Shown one piece after another: positions 36,783 to 47,479 of a stretch of 64,000 nucleotides of DNA. Numbering within the stretch: position 1 is the first letter of the stretch; every line of letters starts with the position of its first letter. The notes under the pieces were generated by a model. That model made no database searches. It saw only the letters and a program-made list of their open reading frames with translations, and was not told the origin of the DNA. The position numbers and the translations under genes were made by a program. The stretch is taken from assembly GCA_032719365.1 (NCBI GenBank), contig CM064872.1:68450752-68514751 (forward strand). The letters are read 5' to 3'. This DNA is from Prinsepia uniflora. Lineage: Eukaryota; Streptophyta; Magnoliopsida; Rosales; Rosaceae.

Positions 36783-38320
36783 TATTAAATATTGTTTTTT
36801 AAAGTTTATAGTAGCCCTTGGGGCTCCGGTTCCTGGGGCTGTGTTGTGATGACTTGGACGTCGAACCTAGGGCTCCGATTTCTGAGCGAGTATGTGGTAT
36901 GCCTACTGATAGTGTACCTGTGATATGATGATTGATATGGTGCTTGTGTGTTGATGACGAGTTGATTTTTCTGTGGTGATGTTGGATATGGATTGATTGT
37001 GTGGATTGATTTGATGATTTGTGATGTACGTTTTTGTTATGCATGTTGGTTGGTTAGTCTCGAACGTCGAGCTGGGCTCCGATTCCCGAGTGAATTTATA
37101 GGTGCTTGCTAGAGGGGCAGTGGTTTGATGTCTTATATTGCGAGTCGGGGAAAAGTTGACTGTGATATATGTGGATTTATGTGACAATGGTTATGGTTCT
37201 ATTTTGTGGCATTAATGTGATTGATAAATATGTTTATGACTTGTTAGTATTTCATGGTTAAACTAGTTTGTGGTTAACAATTGATTTCTAGTTTATTACT
37301 TTATGAATGTTTTCACGAATTTCGAGATTACAACTGTGTTTTGTTTCAATTGAAGTGAAATTGTTATTGAAATGGTTTTTGTATGCGTGCATGGTTTTGG
37401 AAAACGAAGGGTAAAGATGGATGTTTTCAAATTATGTTTTAAAATTGTTTCTTTTGGTCCACTCACACATTTTCTTATTTTGTGACCTTCCAAAGTCGTT
37501 GCACAAAAATCGAGGCTCGAGAGGCGGATGCATGAACTAGCAGGATTTGCGTTTATCTCTTATCTAGCAAAGTTTATGTAAGACGAGAACAGAGCCCAAG
37601 TGTACTATGCTAGTATATTCGAGTAGGGTCTTGTCAATATGGATTATAAGAAAATGTTCCTTGGTATTTTAGATGTGATTCTACATATACATATATATAT
37701 ATATATATGTGTGTGTGTGTATATGTGGTGTGATGTGAAAACTCTCCTCGGGATGCCAGTTTGGTTGGACGTTCTCAGACTTCAAGGTAATGATTTGTAG
37801 TGTCAGGATCCAACCCTCCTCGGTCAGGACCCGACTCATCTAGCACGATATTATCCGCTTTGGGCCTCCTCGCCATCATGGTTTTGTTTTCGGGAGCTCA
37901 CGGTGCAACTTCCCAGAGGGTCACCCATCATGAAATTGCACCATCCTCAACTCGCTTAACTTTAGAGTTCCAACTGAACCCAAAGCCACTGAGCTCCCAA
38001 AATACCTCGTGCTAGATAGGTATGTGCTTACACCTTTAAGGCACACCACAATTCCCCTCCCAGACCATTCCCCCTCGCAGGAATGTGGGATCGTTCATCG
38101 TTCCCTCCAAGACACGGGTCTTACATGTAGTTCCCGAGATTGGCATTGTGATGGGTAATCTCGGACATCGAGGTAATACTACGTAATTCTCGAGACTGGT
38201 ATTTTTATTTTAGGCATCGAGGTAATGCTTCGTAGTTCCTAAGAATTGGACTGTGACTCAAACGTCGAGCTAGGCTCCGTAGTTCCCAAGTAGTTTGGCC
38301 TACCGGTAGAGCAGTTATAA
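36783..38320 (+). repeat. LTR-like repeat fragments with a CGTCGAGG-type minisatellite
   Basis: There is no gene. The stretch contains GGTCCACTCACAC (37,457) and CTTCCAAAGTCGTTGCA, which also appear in the long LTRs' 3' parts. It also has an imperfect minisatellite based on CATCGAGGTAATGCTTCGTAGTTCC, mainly 38,160-38,290. A (TA)n(TG)n tract lies at 37,684-37,724. A Cassandra LTR interrupts it at 37,801. Confidence 0.5.
37801..38125 (-). mobile_element. Cassandra solo LTR, inverted, with 5S-like box
   Basis: On + it runs TGTCAGGATCC to GGGTCTTACA, 325 bp. A perfect TSD TGTAG flanks it at 37,796-37,800 and 38,126-38,130. The complement carries AACTCTAAAGTTAAGCGAG and ATGATGGGTGACCC, the 5S rRNA-derived segment. 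GCCCAAAGCGGA and the AATATC motif lie near the 3' end. Confidence 0.88.
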
Positions 38321-39566
38321 GATTATGGGTTTGGTTTGGAGGCATCGAGGATGGGTTGATTTGTGTATGGTTGTGATCTTAGTTTCTAATATGATTTTAT
38401 GTGGACTTGTTTTCTGGTATTTACTGGATTTCTTATATTACATGTATTTTAAGATTTCGTTGTTTGTTGCCTATTTGTTGTTTTTTATGAAATTTCTCTT
38501 TACGCATGCGTAGTTTTTTTTTTCTTCCAAAAATGAGGGTAGTGATTATGTTTTACGATTATATTTTCAAAATTATGTTTTTTTTAATATTCGTATAGGT
38601 CCATTCACAGAGTTTTATTGGTTTTGAAACCCTCCAAAGTCGTTGCATGAGAACCGATGCTACTTAGGAGGTGGAGGCATGAGCTTTAAGAATACAAGTA
38701 TCACTTATTTGACAAGAGTTCGAGGGTAAACTTGGTATCTTGATTACTTGTCAGACAAGAGTAAAGCTCGAGTATGGTTTACGACGTATTCCCAGGATCG
38801 AGTCATGTCAAGTTCTATATGTATGCACAATAGTTTTGAAATCAAAATTCCACTCACAATATGTCAGAGTAAGCTCAAACTTGAACTGCACACTCCTCAG
38901 AGGTCCTTGGAGCAGCCTCGCATGTCAAATTCACAATCTAGAGTCACCAATAAGTCATATAAGTTTATACCTAAAATCTCCATAGACTCCAAAATAGTAA
39001 TCGTGTTCTGAATGCGTTTCTCGAGGAGAAAAACATCCAAAACTACTCCTAAATGACATCTGATCGGCTTGAAACCACCACTATTGGATTGAGGGGGAGC
39101 GGTCACCAATAAGTCACCTTGAAACTCGCGCCCCACACGCCTTCATGCACTGGGCTCAAGCCGGCAACCTTCCCCACACGCCGCGACGCGCGTGATGTCA
39201 GCTACTCATGTCACTTTCTAACGTGGCACCTTGACAACTAAAACCCCTTACCACGTGGCACACTTTAACATTTTCATGTGGCACCACTAGCCACATGCTA
39301 AGTGGAACCCCTGCCACATGGCACCTGACAACTCTGACAGCTGACGTGGCACCTCTAACACCTACCACATAACACCACCTGCCACGTGCCACCCCTATCA
39401 CATGGCACCCACCACGTGTCCTGCTGACGTCATAATGACGTCTCCTAGTGAAGTCATCATGATGTCATGCTAACATCATCGACTTGATGGAAACAACGGT
39501 GGCGCCACCACGGTTGCCACTGTAAAACCCGTGTCTTGGAGGGAACGGTGAACGATCCCACATTCC
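38321..39566. repeat. Segment X, source copy (duplicated at 52,853-57,095)
   Basis: This is colinear with 52,853-53,635 and 56,645-57,095 at high identity, including TTTGGAGGCATCGAGGATGG, the block from GTCAGACAAGAGTAAAGCTC to CCACTATTGGATTGAGG, and the array of CCACRTGGCACC-like motifs at 39,230-39,420. It carries the start of the Cassandra insertion at 39,521. It appears to consist of forward LTR-like sequence up to about 38,750 and inverted LTR-like sequence after that. Confidence 0.8.
39225..39425. repeat. CACGTGGCACC-type short repeat cluster
   Basis: Eight or more copies of TGCCACRTGGCACC-like sequence within 200 bp, recurring at 56,750-56,950 in the second copy of X. Some copies contain CACGTG, a G-box core. 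Confidence 0.6.
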
Positions 39567-40065
39567 TGCAAGGGGAATGGTCTGGGAGGGGATGATGGTG
39601 TGCCTTAAATGTGTAGGCACACACCTATCTAGCGCGAGGCCTTCTGGGAGCTCATTAGCTTTGGATTCCTTGGGAACTCCAAAGTTAAGCGAGTGTAGGC
39701 TAGTGCAATCCCATGATGGGTGACCCACTGGGAAGCTGCACTGTGAGCTCCCAGGAACAAAACCTTTCAGGCTAGGCTGCTTCGACCAGCGAGTCTAGAG
39801 GGGACAATATCGTGTTAGGTAGAGTGGGCCGCTGCGTAACTATGATCTAAACGAGGCCTTTTAGGAGCTCAGTGGCTTTGGGTTCGGTTGGAAATCCAAA
39901 GTTAAACGAGTTGAGGTTGGTGCAATTCCATGATGGGTGATCCTTGGGAAGTTGCACCATGAGCTTTCGAAAACAAAACCATGAGGGCAAGGGCAAGAAG
40001 GCCCAAAGCGGACAATATCCTGCTAGATGAGTCGGGTCCTAACCGAGGAGGGTCGGGTCCTGACA
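39521..40065 (+). mobile_element. Cassandra LTR insertion with two tandem 5S-like boxes
   Basis: It runs TGTAAAACCCGTGTC to GGGTCCTGACA, 545 bp, flanked by a perfect TSD GCCAC (39,516-39,520 and 40,066-40,070). Two 5S-like boxes lie in tandem, at about 39,672 (AACTCCAAAGTTAAGCGAG ... TGATGGGTGACCC) and 39,892 (AAATCCAAAGTTAAACGAG ... TGATGGGTGATCC). Each is followed by GGACAATATC. The duplicated middle explains the extra length over the 325-bp copy at 37.8 kb. Confidence 0.88.
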
Positions 40066-40500
40066 GCCACCATGGCTGCCCCCGTTGGTCGCTGGAAAAC
40101 CGTCATTAACATCCTATATTTCAAACTTCGATATCTCCCTCATTTCTCTGCCAAATTAGACAAATTTTACATCAAAATCTATCTACTCAATCCCAAAAAT
40201 TTATATTTGAGACAATAATTCAGAAATAATGTAACAACCCGTCCCGAGAGCCGGGATGAGTAGGGTGTTTAAGGTGGGCTTAGTGAGGTTAATCGGCGGT
40301 TAGGTGGTCCCGATAGGTCCTTGAGCCTAGAATGACGATTTTGCCCCTGGTTCGGGCAAAATGTTGACTTTAGTTTGGGTGGTCAAATGGGTGTTGACCA
40401 GTGACCAGGACGTAGTTTAGGACATCACGAATCCGTAGGCAGGTGGCACGCCCGATTCCGACATCCGAGGAGAAAGTTGTGATGTTCGGAAGGTTGAGGG

Positions 40501-43500
40501 TGTAACGACCCGTCCCGAATTCCGGGATTAGTTTAGTGACTAATCTTGATTAGTGAGGTTGAACGGTGGTTAGTAGGGCGGAATCGGACAAAATGTGCAA
40601 AATGACCGTTTTGCCCCTGGTCGTGGGCAAAATGTTGACTTTTTGATCGGGCAGTCAAACGGACTTTGACCGATGACGTGACGTAGTTCGGGACGTCACG
40701 AGTTCATAGACAGGTGGCATGTTCGATTCCGACATTCGTAGAGAAAGTTATGATGTTCGGAAGTTGAGGGGTATTTTGGTAATTTGGCTTAATAGGGACC
40801 AAATGTTGACTTTTTGACCGGGAGGTCCGATGGACGAGGGCCAAGGACCGTTACGTAGGTATCGTCGATACGAATCCAACGACAGGCGGCATGCCGAAAT
40901 CGGAGATTCGACGACGAAGTTATGGTCAAGGAAACGAACTAACGAACCGAGGCTCGGATTAAAATAATAATATAATAATGAATAGTGACCGTTGACTGTG
41001 CACATCCGGATGAGTGACAAGTGTCACCCATCCCTTGTTTCCAGCTCCATGTTTCCCTCCCAACACTATCATTACTACATCATCATCACTAATCCACCAT
41101 TTCCCTAAATTAATCTTCTTTGTTCCTAAACCGTGCACAAATTTGGGATTCGGATTAGGGAGAATTGGCTCCCTCTCTCTGCCGTTCCTGAGAGAAAAAT
41201 GAGAGACTAAGATGATTGAATTAACTGGGAAACACGAGGGATTGAGTGTGGGTTGAATTTTGGATTTTGGAAAACGGATGTGGTTGACAGAACTCCATGG
41301 TTGAACAGTGATGGTGTTCGAGCTTGAGTAGTGACGATTGAGCATTAGTTTGATGCAATTGATGTGGGGGAATTGTTTCTCAGGGTCCGTTGATGCTTCT
41401 GGAATCATCAATTGGATGAAACCTGCAGCAATTGAGGGAATTCCATGATTGAACAGTGTTCGGAGTGTTCTTGGTGTTCATCATCGAATCGTGGGAATTT
41501 GGGTAAGTTATCGTGTAATTGATGTTACAGACCTGTAATTGAGCTAAGAACGAAACTAACTGATTGATCAATTGAAGGAATTAAGGCTGAATTGATGGAC
41601 ATTGAACCGGGTTGTGTCGCGGGTTAAAGGACCCGTTTACCAGACAAACGGGTTGGGCTGGTGACACTGTAGCAGGCGCGTGAGTTTCACGCGCAGCCAC
41701 TCACGGCGGCGCGTGACGGCGCGTGGGAACGAATATCGAGGTGAGGTCAACATGACTTCTGTCCTATTTATTGTAACGGACATTTTGGAATTGGTTTCGT
41801 GTCAATCGGACACCGTCTCGATATTGTTCGGGATGTCCGAAGGTTTAAAATTAAGTTTAAAAATAAGTAAAAATTCGGGAAAATTACGGGACTTTGATAG
41901 GATGTTAATGATGAGGTTAGTGACCCTCTAATGTGATTTGGACAGGATTGGGAGTCCCGGTGATAGTGGTGTGGCCCGGGAGGGCCGGTGGCACGCGTAT
42001 CAAGGAATACCGTTAAAACGGTCTGTGAGTGGACTTTGGTTTTATAAATTCTATGCATGCTTAAATGTTTTATATGGATTATGGTTGTGATTGTATGATA
42101 TTGATTTGGTTGTTGGTAAAATGTACAGTTTCACGTATTTCGAGGCGATTTACGTGCTTGCACGTAAATCGAGGTTTCCGGTTTTACATGGATTTTTCAT
42201 ATTTATAACTTGGATATAATGTGATGAAATGGTTTTGAAATTGGAAATATGAACTCGGGCTTGAGGCCCAATTATGTTGGAAATTTCGGACTTGGAGTCC
42301 ATTTGAGAATTGGGCCGGGGGGCCCAGTTGGTTAATGAAATCGGGCCAGGGGCCCAGTTGGTATGAAATCGGGCTGAGACCCATTTGAGTCATGTTATCG
42401 GGCCAGGGGCCCAGTTGGTTTACAAATCGGGCCGTGGGCCCAGTGGTTCATAAAATCGGGCATGAGGCCCAGTTGGATTATAAGTGTGATTTCGGGTCAG
42501 GGACCCTATGTTTAATAATTGTGATTTTGGGTCAGGGACCCTAAATGGAATTACGTGGTTTTATGGAAATTTCGGGCAGGGCCCAATGGTAATAATGTGA
42601 TAAAAGGATTTAATAAAACTGTTTTTCCATATACCATCTGGATACAAGGATATATGATGGTCTCTTCCAGATGTCTGGGACACTGGGGAAGTCACGGTGC
42701 ATTGCCTGCGAGGGGTCATTATACGGAGCAGCCGGACCGTATGATGACTCAGGAGCAGGATTGCTATGATTGACGTCAGGGACGTTAGACATCGGGGATG
42801 TCAGATATATGGACCCGGAGAGACCCCGGGCAGCACGCGTAGCTTATGAAACCGTGAGATATGACGTCAGGGACGTCAAGCGTCTGGGACGCTAAGCATC
42901 TGGGATGCTGGTGATGGTAATGGTAAAATATGGATTAATGGATCTATGAAATGACTTTTCGGTTGGATATGTGTTATGTGGTAAAAATGGGTTATTGGTT
43001 ATGAAATGGTATGACGGGTCGGGGACCCTAAATGGTTTGGATTTATGGATTTATATTTGTGGCTTTGGGCGGTGGCCCACATGGTTTTAATATGTATGGT
43101 TGTGGTATTCCACTGTTTTGGGCTGAGTTCCCACACTTGGTTTTTGGTTAACGGTTTTTGGGCTAAGGCCCTAATGGCTCGGTTGAGCAAACGTTTTGGT
43201 TACTGGTTTTTGGTGGCATGCATACGTTTTTATTGGAGGGCATAAATGTCTTATAAATGTATTTGGTAAACTTATTGGTTTTTGTCCACTCACAGCTTTT
43301 GGTTTTAATGCCCTTCAGGTTGATTACGGATGCGATTGCAGCAGAGACTGGGACATTGCACACCTCCTCCATCGATCCTTGCGCACTCTGGATGCCCCGT
43401 TGGGCAGTGGCTCTTGGTTATCCCTTGTCTGACACCTCTTGTTGGATGGGAGCAGGGCACATTCCACGGTAATCCCGGGGGGATTGGGATGGGTCCTGTC

Positions 43501-44720
43501 AACTTGGTATCAGAGCACGGTTGCTCTTTTTGTGCGCGCAGGTCGAGGGTGTGATGTCTCATTGGGCTGCAATTCGTTATCAACCTGATAGATAGTTTTT
43601 GGGTTTGGATAGTGGATGGAGTGTGATTGGCCCGATACGCCGTGCGTTAATGTGATTCGACCCAAGTGGGGTTGATTGTGTTGAACTGGTATGGTGGGAC
43701 CGACGGTTCGGTCATGTGATATTGGATTGTTGTGCTGCTAGGTGCAGCTAGGTTCGGGGAACCTCATGTGAGTAATGGTCTTAAATGTGAACCCTTGTGG
43801 TGGTTTCTAGTGTGAGGTAAGTTGGTTCATCGGAGTTGGCCGATGACCTGGTGGTGGAACCCACGTTGATGGGATGGTAAGATTGGATTTGACGTCTATT
43901 CGATGTCTAGACCGCGGGGTCGATCAGGTTGTGGATTTTATATTACGGAAAGTGGTTGGGTTCGGGGGAACCATAGGGTGTGATTGTGGAACCCTAGTAT
44001 ATGATGGATTCAAAAGGTAAACCTTAATTGTGGCTAGTGGATGAGAACTTGTGCTGCGACGAGCGGTCGAGGTCATGGATGACCATGTGGATGGCTCTGG
44101 TGAGTCTAGTCAGAACTATGGGATCCGATCTACGGATACGGTTCTGAGATAAATTATGGAATCCCGTGTTGGATCGGGTATTAGTGTGAGGTATGGATGC
44201 GGATCTCGATAGCAATGACAGTTAGTCGGCAGTCATATGGAGATGACTGGCTATCGAGGGTAATTGGTGTGGTTATAATACTTGGGGATCAGGGGACGTT
44301 CAGGGAACGTTCATTTTTCTGATGTGGATGGTCAGAATAGTGGTACCCATAGTCGTGAGGTACGGGATCGTCGTTCGGTATGAACGGAGATCCAGGGTTG
44401 TCGTATTTGCACACGGTGTGCAGTATGGATGTTTGCGGGTTGGTACTTTTGTGCTGATGCTAGTATGGATGCATGTGTGCTGATACTAGTGTTGTTGATA
44501 GTATGTTGGTGCTGGTACTAGCGCTGGTGCTAGTGTCGGTGATGGTGTTGACGATGAGCCACAAGTTGGGGTGTGACTCCGTCATGATGAACATATGTTC
44601 GGTCTTTGAGATTCGGTAGTGGTTGAGTGATGGACTGGATGGGATCCAGTTAAGATTGTGATGTGTTGGGATAAGTCCCAATAGTGGTGAGATAACCAGT
44701 GGTGAGTGGATTAAAAAGGT
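40501..44720 (+). mobile_element. Truncated family-1 retroelement: LTR, primer-binding site and part of the leader
   Basis: The LTR runs 40,501-43,501 (TGTAACGACCCG to GGGTCCTGTCA, 3,001 bp). It is the only long LTR here followed by a primer-binding site (43,505-43,517). About 1.2 kb of non-coding leader follows; no gag or pol can be read. The 5' flank is GAGGG (40,496-40,500), but no 3' LTR or matching TSD is found at the junction near 44,720, so the 3' part was deleted together with some of the host LTR. The right boundary is approximate. Confidence 0.7.
43505..43517 (+). promoter_or_regulatory. Primer-binding site (initiator tRNA-Met type)
   Basis: TGGTATCAGAGCA lies three bases after the LTR end TGTCA. 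This is the standard plant primer-binding site complementary to initiator tRNA-Met. It proves that the TGTAACGACCC...TGTCA repeats are retroviral-type LTRs. Confidence 0.88.
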
Positions 44721-46029
44721 ATATTTGAGACTTGAGTAATCTCCTGGAGGTCCCCAGAGTCGACTGTGTGTGCTGTCGTGAGGGGTGGTGCACGGTGGTG
44801 GATGGCACGACGGAGAGACTTTAGGTGCTCTGTTTTGGCCGTGGGTTCAAACGGCGAGTCGTGACGTTTGGGCAAGAGTCGACGATCAAGGTGAGTCGGG
44901 TTAGACATAGAAGGGCCCTAGGATCCGTCTGGTGTTGCCACCGTGACGGAGGATGACCAGAGTGGCTGGATCGTGAAACAGGGGGAGTTTGGCCGTCTGG
45001 TTCGAGCTTCAGTCGACGGGATTGGGGCGGTGTCGAGGTCTGAGGAGCTGGGGAATGGATAGATTGGAACTGGACGAAGCTTTAGGTGAAGAAAGGGAGA
45101 GAAATCGTGCAGGCACGGCGGTGAACCGCTGACGCCAGTTCAGGTTGCAGACTACTGTGCTGAACCGGGTCTGCTCAAGGTTGAAGGGCACTGTAGCAGG
45201 CGCGTGAGGACCACGCGCAGCCACTTTGGGCGGCGCGTGGGGGCGCGTGCGGCGGCGATGGGGAAAACGGTCAACATGGTTTTTGGTCCAGGAGTTGTGA
45301 CGAGTCCATTGGAATTGGTTTCGGGTTAATCGGACGTCGAATCGACGTAGTTCCGCGAGGGTGAAGATTTAGGGTTCCGGTTCGTTACGTTTAGGACTCG
45401 GGGATTTTTGAGGGAATTTAGATGGATACTCGTGGACGTGTTAGTGACGTAATTTGGTGGTTGTGGACAGGATCGAGATTTCCCGAGGAAGCCGAGGAAC
45501 GTGCAGGACGTTCGGGACACGATTGAGGGCTTGGTACTGTGAGTGGACCCTTTCCTTAAACTCGAACATGCATAACTGTTTTCTATACTTGTTTTATATA
45601 TATATGTGATTTCATGATTTTTGGATTTATGATGTGATCTTACATAGTTGCACGTTTTTCGAGAAAATACGGTATTTGGCACGTTTTACGAGAAAGTGGT
45701 TGGTTTCTGAAATTGATGCTTTAGTTTTGGGATTTCAATTGATAAATGGTTTTCACTGATTATAAAGGGATTCTGGAACATGATTTCGATGATTAAAGGT
45801 TTTCGGTTTTAAAATCGGATTTCGGGAAACGAGATTTGGTTTTAAAGTTGAAAAGTGAATTTCTGGATTTGGGTTCGGAATGGCGGTTCTGGAAGCCGGA
45901 AGGGCTTCAGACCGGGGATTTCGGATTCGAGTTTGGATATGGATTTCCAGTGGTTTTAAAATGGTTTTGGGATTGGATTTGCTGGATCTGGTTATTGGGT
46001 TTAAAGACCCGGATATATTTGACGGGGGA

Positions 46030-46190
46030 CGGGCCCGGATTGAGTTTAAAGACTCGGGAGTTTAAAGACTCGGATATATTGATATTTCCCCCGTAGGCCT
46101 TGAGTTTAAAGACTCGGGAGTTTAAAGACTCGGATATTATTAAGGCCTGGATTGAGTTTAAAGACTCGGGAGTTTAAAGACTCGGATAGG
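46030..46190 (+). repeat. GAGTTTAAAGACTCGG minisatellite in the family-2 LTR
   Basis: Repeated GAGTTTAAAGACTCGG units, often in pairs, with an internal palindromic core (GAGT...ACTC flanking TTTAAA). The array recurs at 55,900-56,095 in the other family-2 LTR with a different unit count. Confidence 0.85.
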
Positions 46191-46742
46191 TCCAGCAGGT
46201 TTGATCGGAAAATAATGAATTGCTGTTTATGGATTCTGATACAGTTTTATGATACATATGCTGTGATTTCTATAACTGTTTTATAGTGTTTCTGTTTCTC
46301 ATGATGTGGTTTATGGTACTATGGTTTCTAACTGTTTTAATAACTGGGTTATGCATGTGGTTTTCAAAACGGAGGGTTAAATTCGGTTTTCTGATAAATG
46401 GTTTTAGAACTTTTCTTTTATTATGGTCCACTCACATTTTCTGTTTTAAATTGCCCTCCAGGTTGTGGAGATAGCGCGGGGTCTTGACGTCGAGGCAGCG
46501 TCTGAGGCATAGACATTTCGTGAGGGTTCCCGGAGTGTTTACATTTCTTCCGCGTTCATGTAAAAATAATCGGTTTTTAATTGTTGTATCATGTACTATG
46601 CTCTGTAAACTTTGACTTCGGCTTTTTTTTTTATTATTGAGTGCTTTCTCCTGCGTCTGATACTTTTTGTGACGGGGTGTCAGACGGGAGCAGGATTTAC
46701 CTAGGGTTTCGGGGTGAAACCGGGGTGGGTCCTGACAAATAA

Positions 46743-47200
46743 TACCTGGATTCCATGATATAAGCCTCCAAAGTTTCGGTGCATCCTCCTTCTCTCACAC
46801 CGTGCGTTTCCAACTTCCTCCACCTTCAAATCTTAGCTCGCATTGCTCATGAGGGTCCCTAGAAGCTAAATCTAACCTTAGTTTGGTCTAAAAGGGTCAT
46901 AAAATCAAGATGAGATTGTTTAGTTGTTTTGTGTGTATGTGTGTGGTTTGCTTGCACGAGAAAATGGAGAGAGAAAGATGAGAAAAGTGATGAAGATGAT
47001 CCAATCCTTATCCTCACAATCCCAAAATATCCATATTTTCCTTCCTTCCAAAACTACCATTCCCCTAAATAGAAACTTAATTAACTCCCAAAGGGCAAAA
47101 TGTCCAAGTGCACTAAAATAAAATCATAAAACCCCAAAAAATAACCGAAAATTCCCGAAAAAATCCCAACTATATGTAATTAAGAATCCAAGCTGTCACA
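46743..47200 (-). repeat. Inverted LTR-like sequence ending AGCTGTCACA
   Basis: Read on the minus strand it starts TGTGACAGCTTGG and continues with GGGAATTTTCGG and a low-complexity leader, like a plant LTR. It appears to be the right-hand remainder of inverted LTR-like material that begins near 38,750 and was split by the Cassandra and long-LTR insertions. The left end and TSD are not resolved. Confidence 0.4.
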
Positions 47201-47205
47201 CTATT

Positions 47206-47285
47206 TTTTATGGTTTTACTAAGTGAATAGCCCAACACAATCATTTTTCATATTATTGACAATAATACATTAATTTTTTTTAATG
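47206..47285 (+). repeat. Dispersed direct repeat (partner at 50,087-50,160)
   Basis: About 75 bp (TTTTTTATGGTT.TACTAAGTG.ATAGCCCAAC and CATTTTTCATATTATTGACA) is repeated in the same orientation 2.9 kb downstream with only a few differences. The sequence between includes the LINE insertion. Confidence 0.75.
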
Positions 47286-47479
47286 TTTATAGCATAAGTA
47301 TAAATTATTATTTTTCCTCCTAATGTTCAGGGATGGACCATTAAAGGGGACAACCTTACTGTAGCCCAAGTCACTTTTTGATTATATATAGAATATAGCT
47401 TTAGCCATGTCATAAAACTTGCTGAGGCCGATTGGCTTTATTGTTTTTTGCCTCCCTAGCAACCCAAGTTTGATTCTTT

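Larger units (their letters stand above)
40230..46737 (+). mobile_element. Long solo LTR (family 2) interrupted by a truncated family-1 element
   Basis: It starts TGTAACAACCCGTCCCG at 40,230 and ends GGGTGGGTCCTGACA at 46,737, with a perfect TSD AATAA on both sides (40,225-40,229 and 46,738-46,742). Its own sequence is about 40,230-40,500 plus about 44,720-46,737. The second part aligns with the solo LTR at 53,654-56,642, including GTTCAAACG.GAGTCGTG and the GAGTTTAAAGACTCGG array. A stretch corresponding to about 54-54.6 kb of that copy is missing at the inner junction. Confidence 0.82.

Noticed and set aside
39225..39425. CRISPR-like array in the CACGTGGCACC cluster
   Set aside because: The genome is a plant; repeats are short, degenerate and unevenly spaced, with no cas genes.
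43545..43549. GAGGG as the 3' TSD of the inner element, making 40,501-43,544 a solo LTR
   Set aside because: The sequence after 43,549 does not resume the outer LTR seen at 53,920 onward, and the primer-binding site precedes it, so this GAGGG is probably coincidental.
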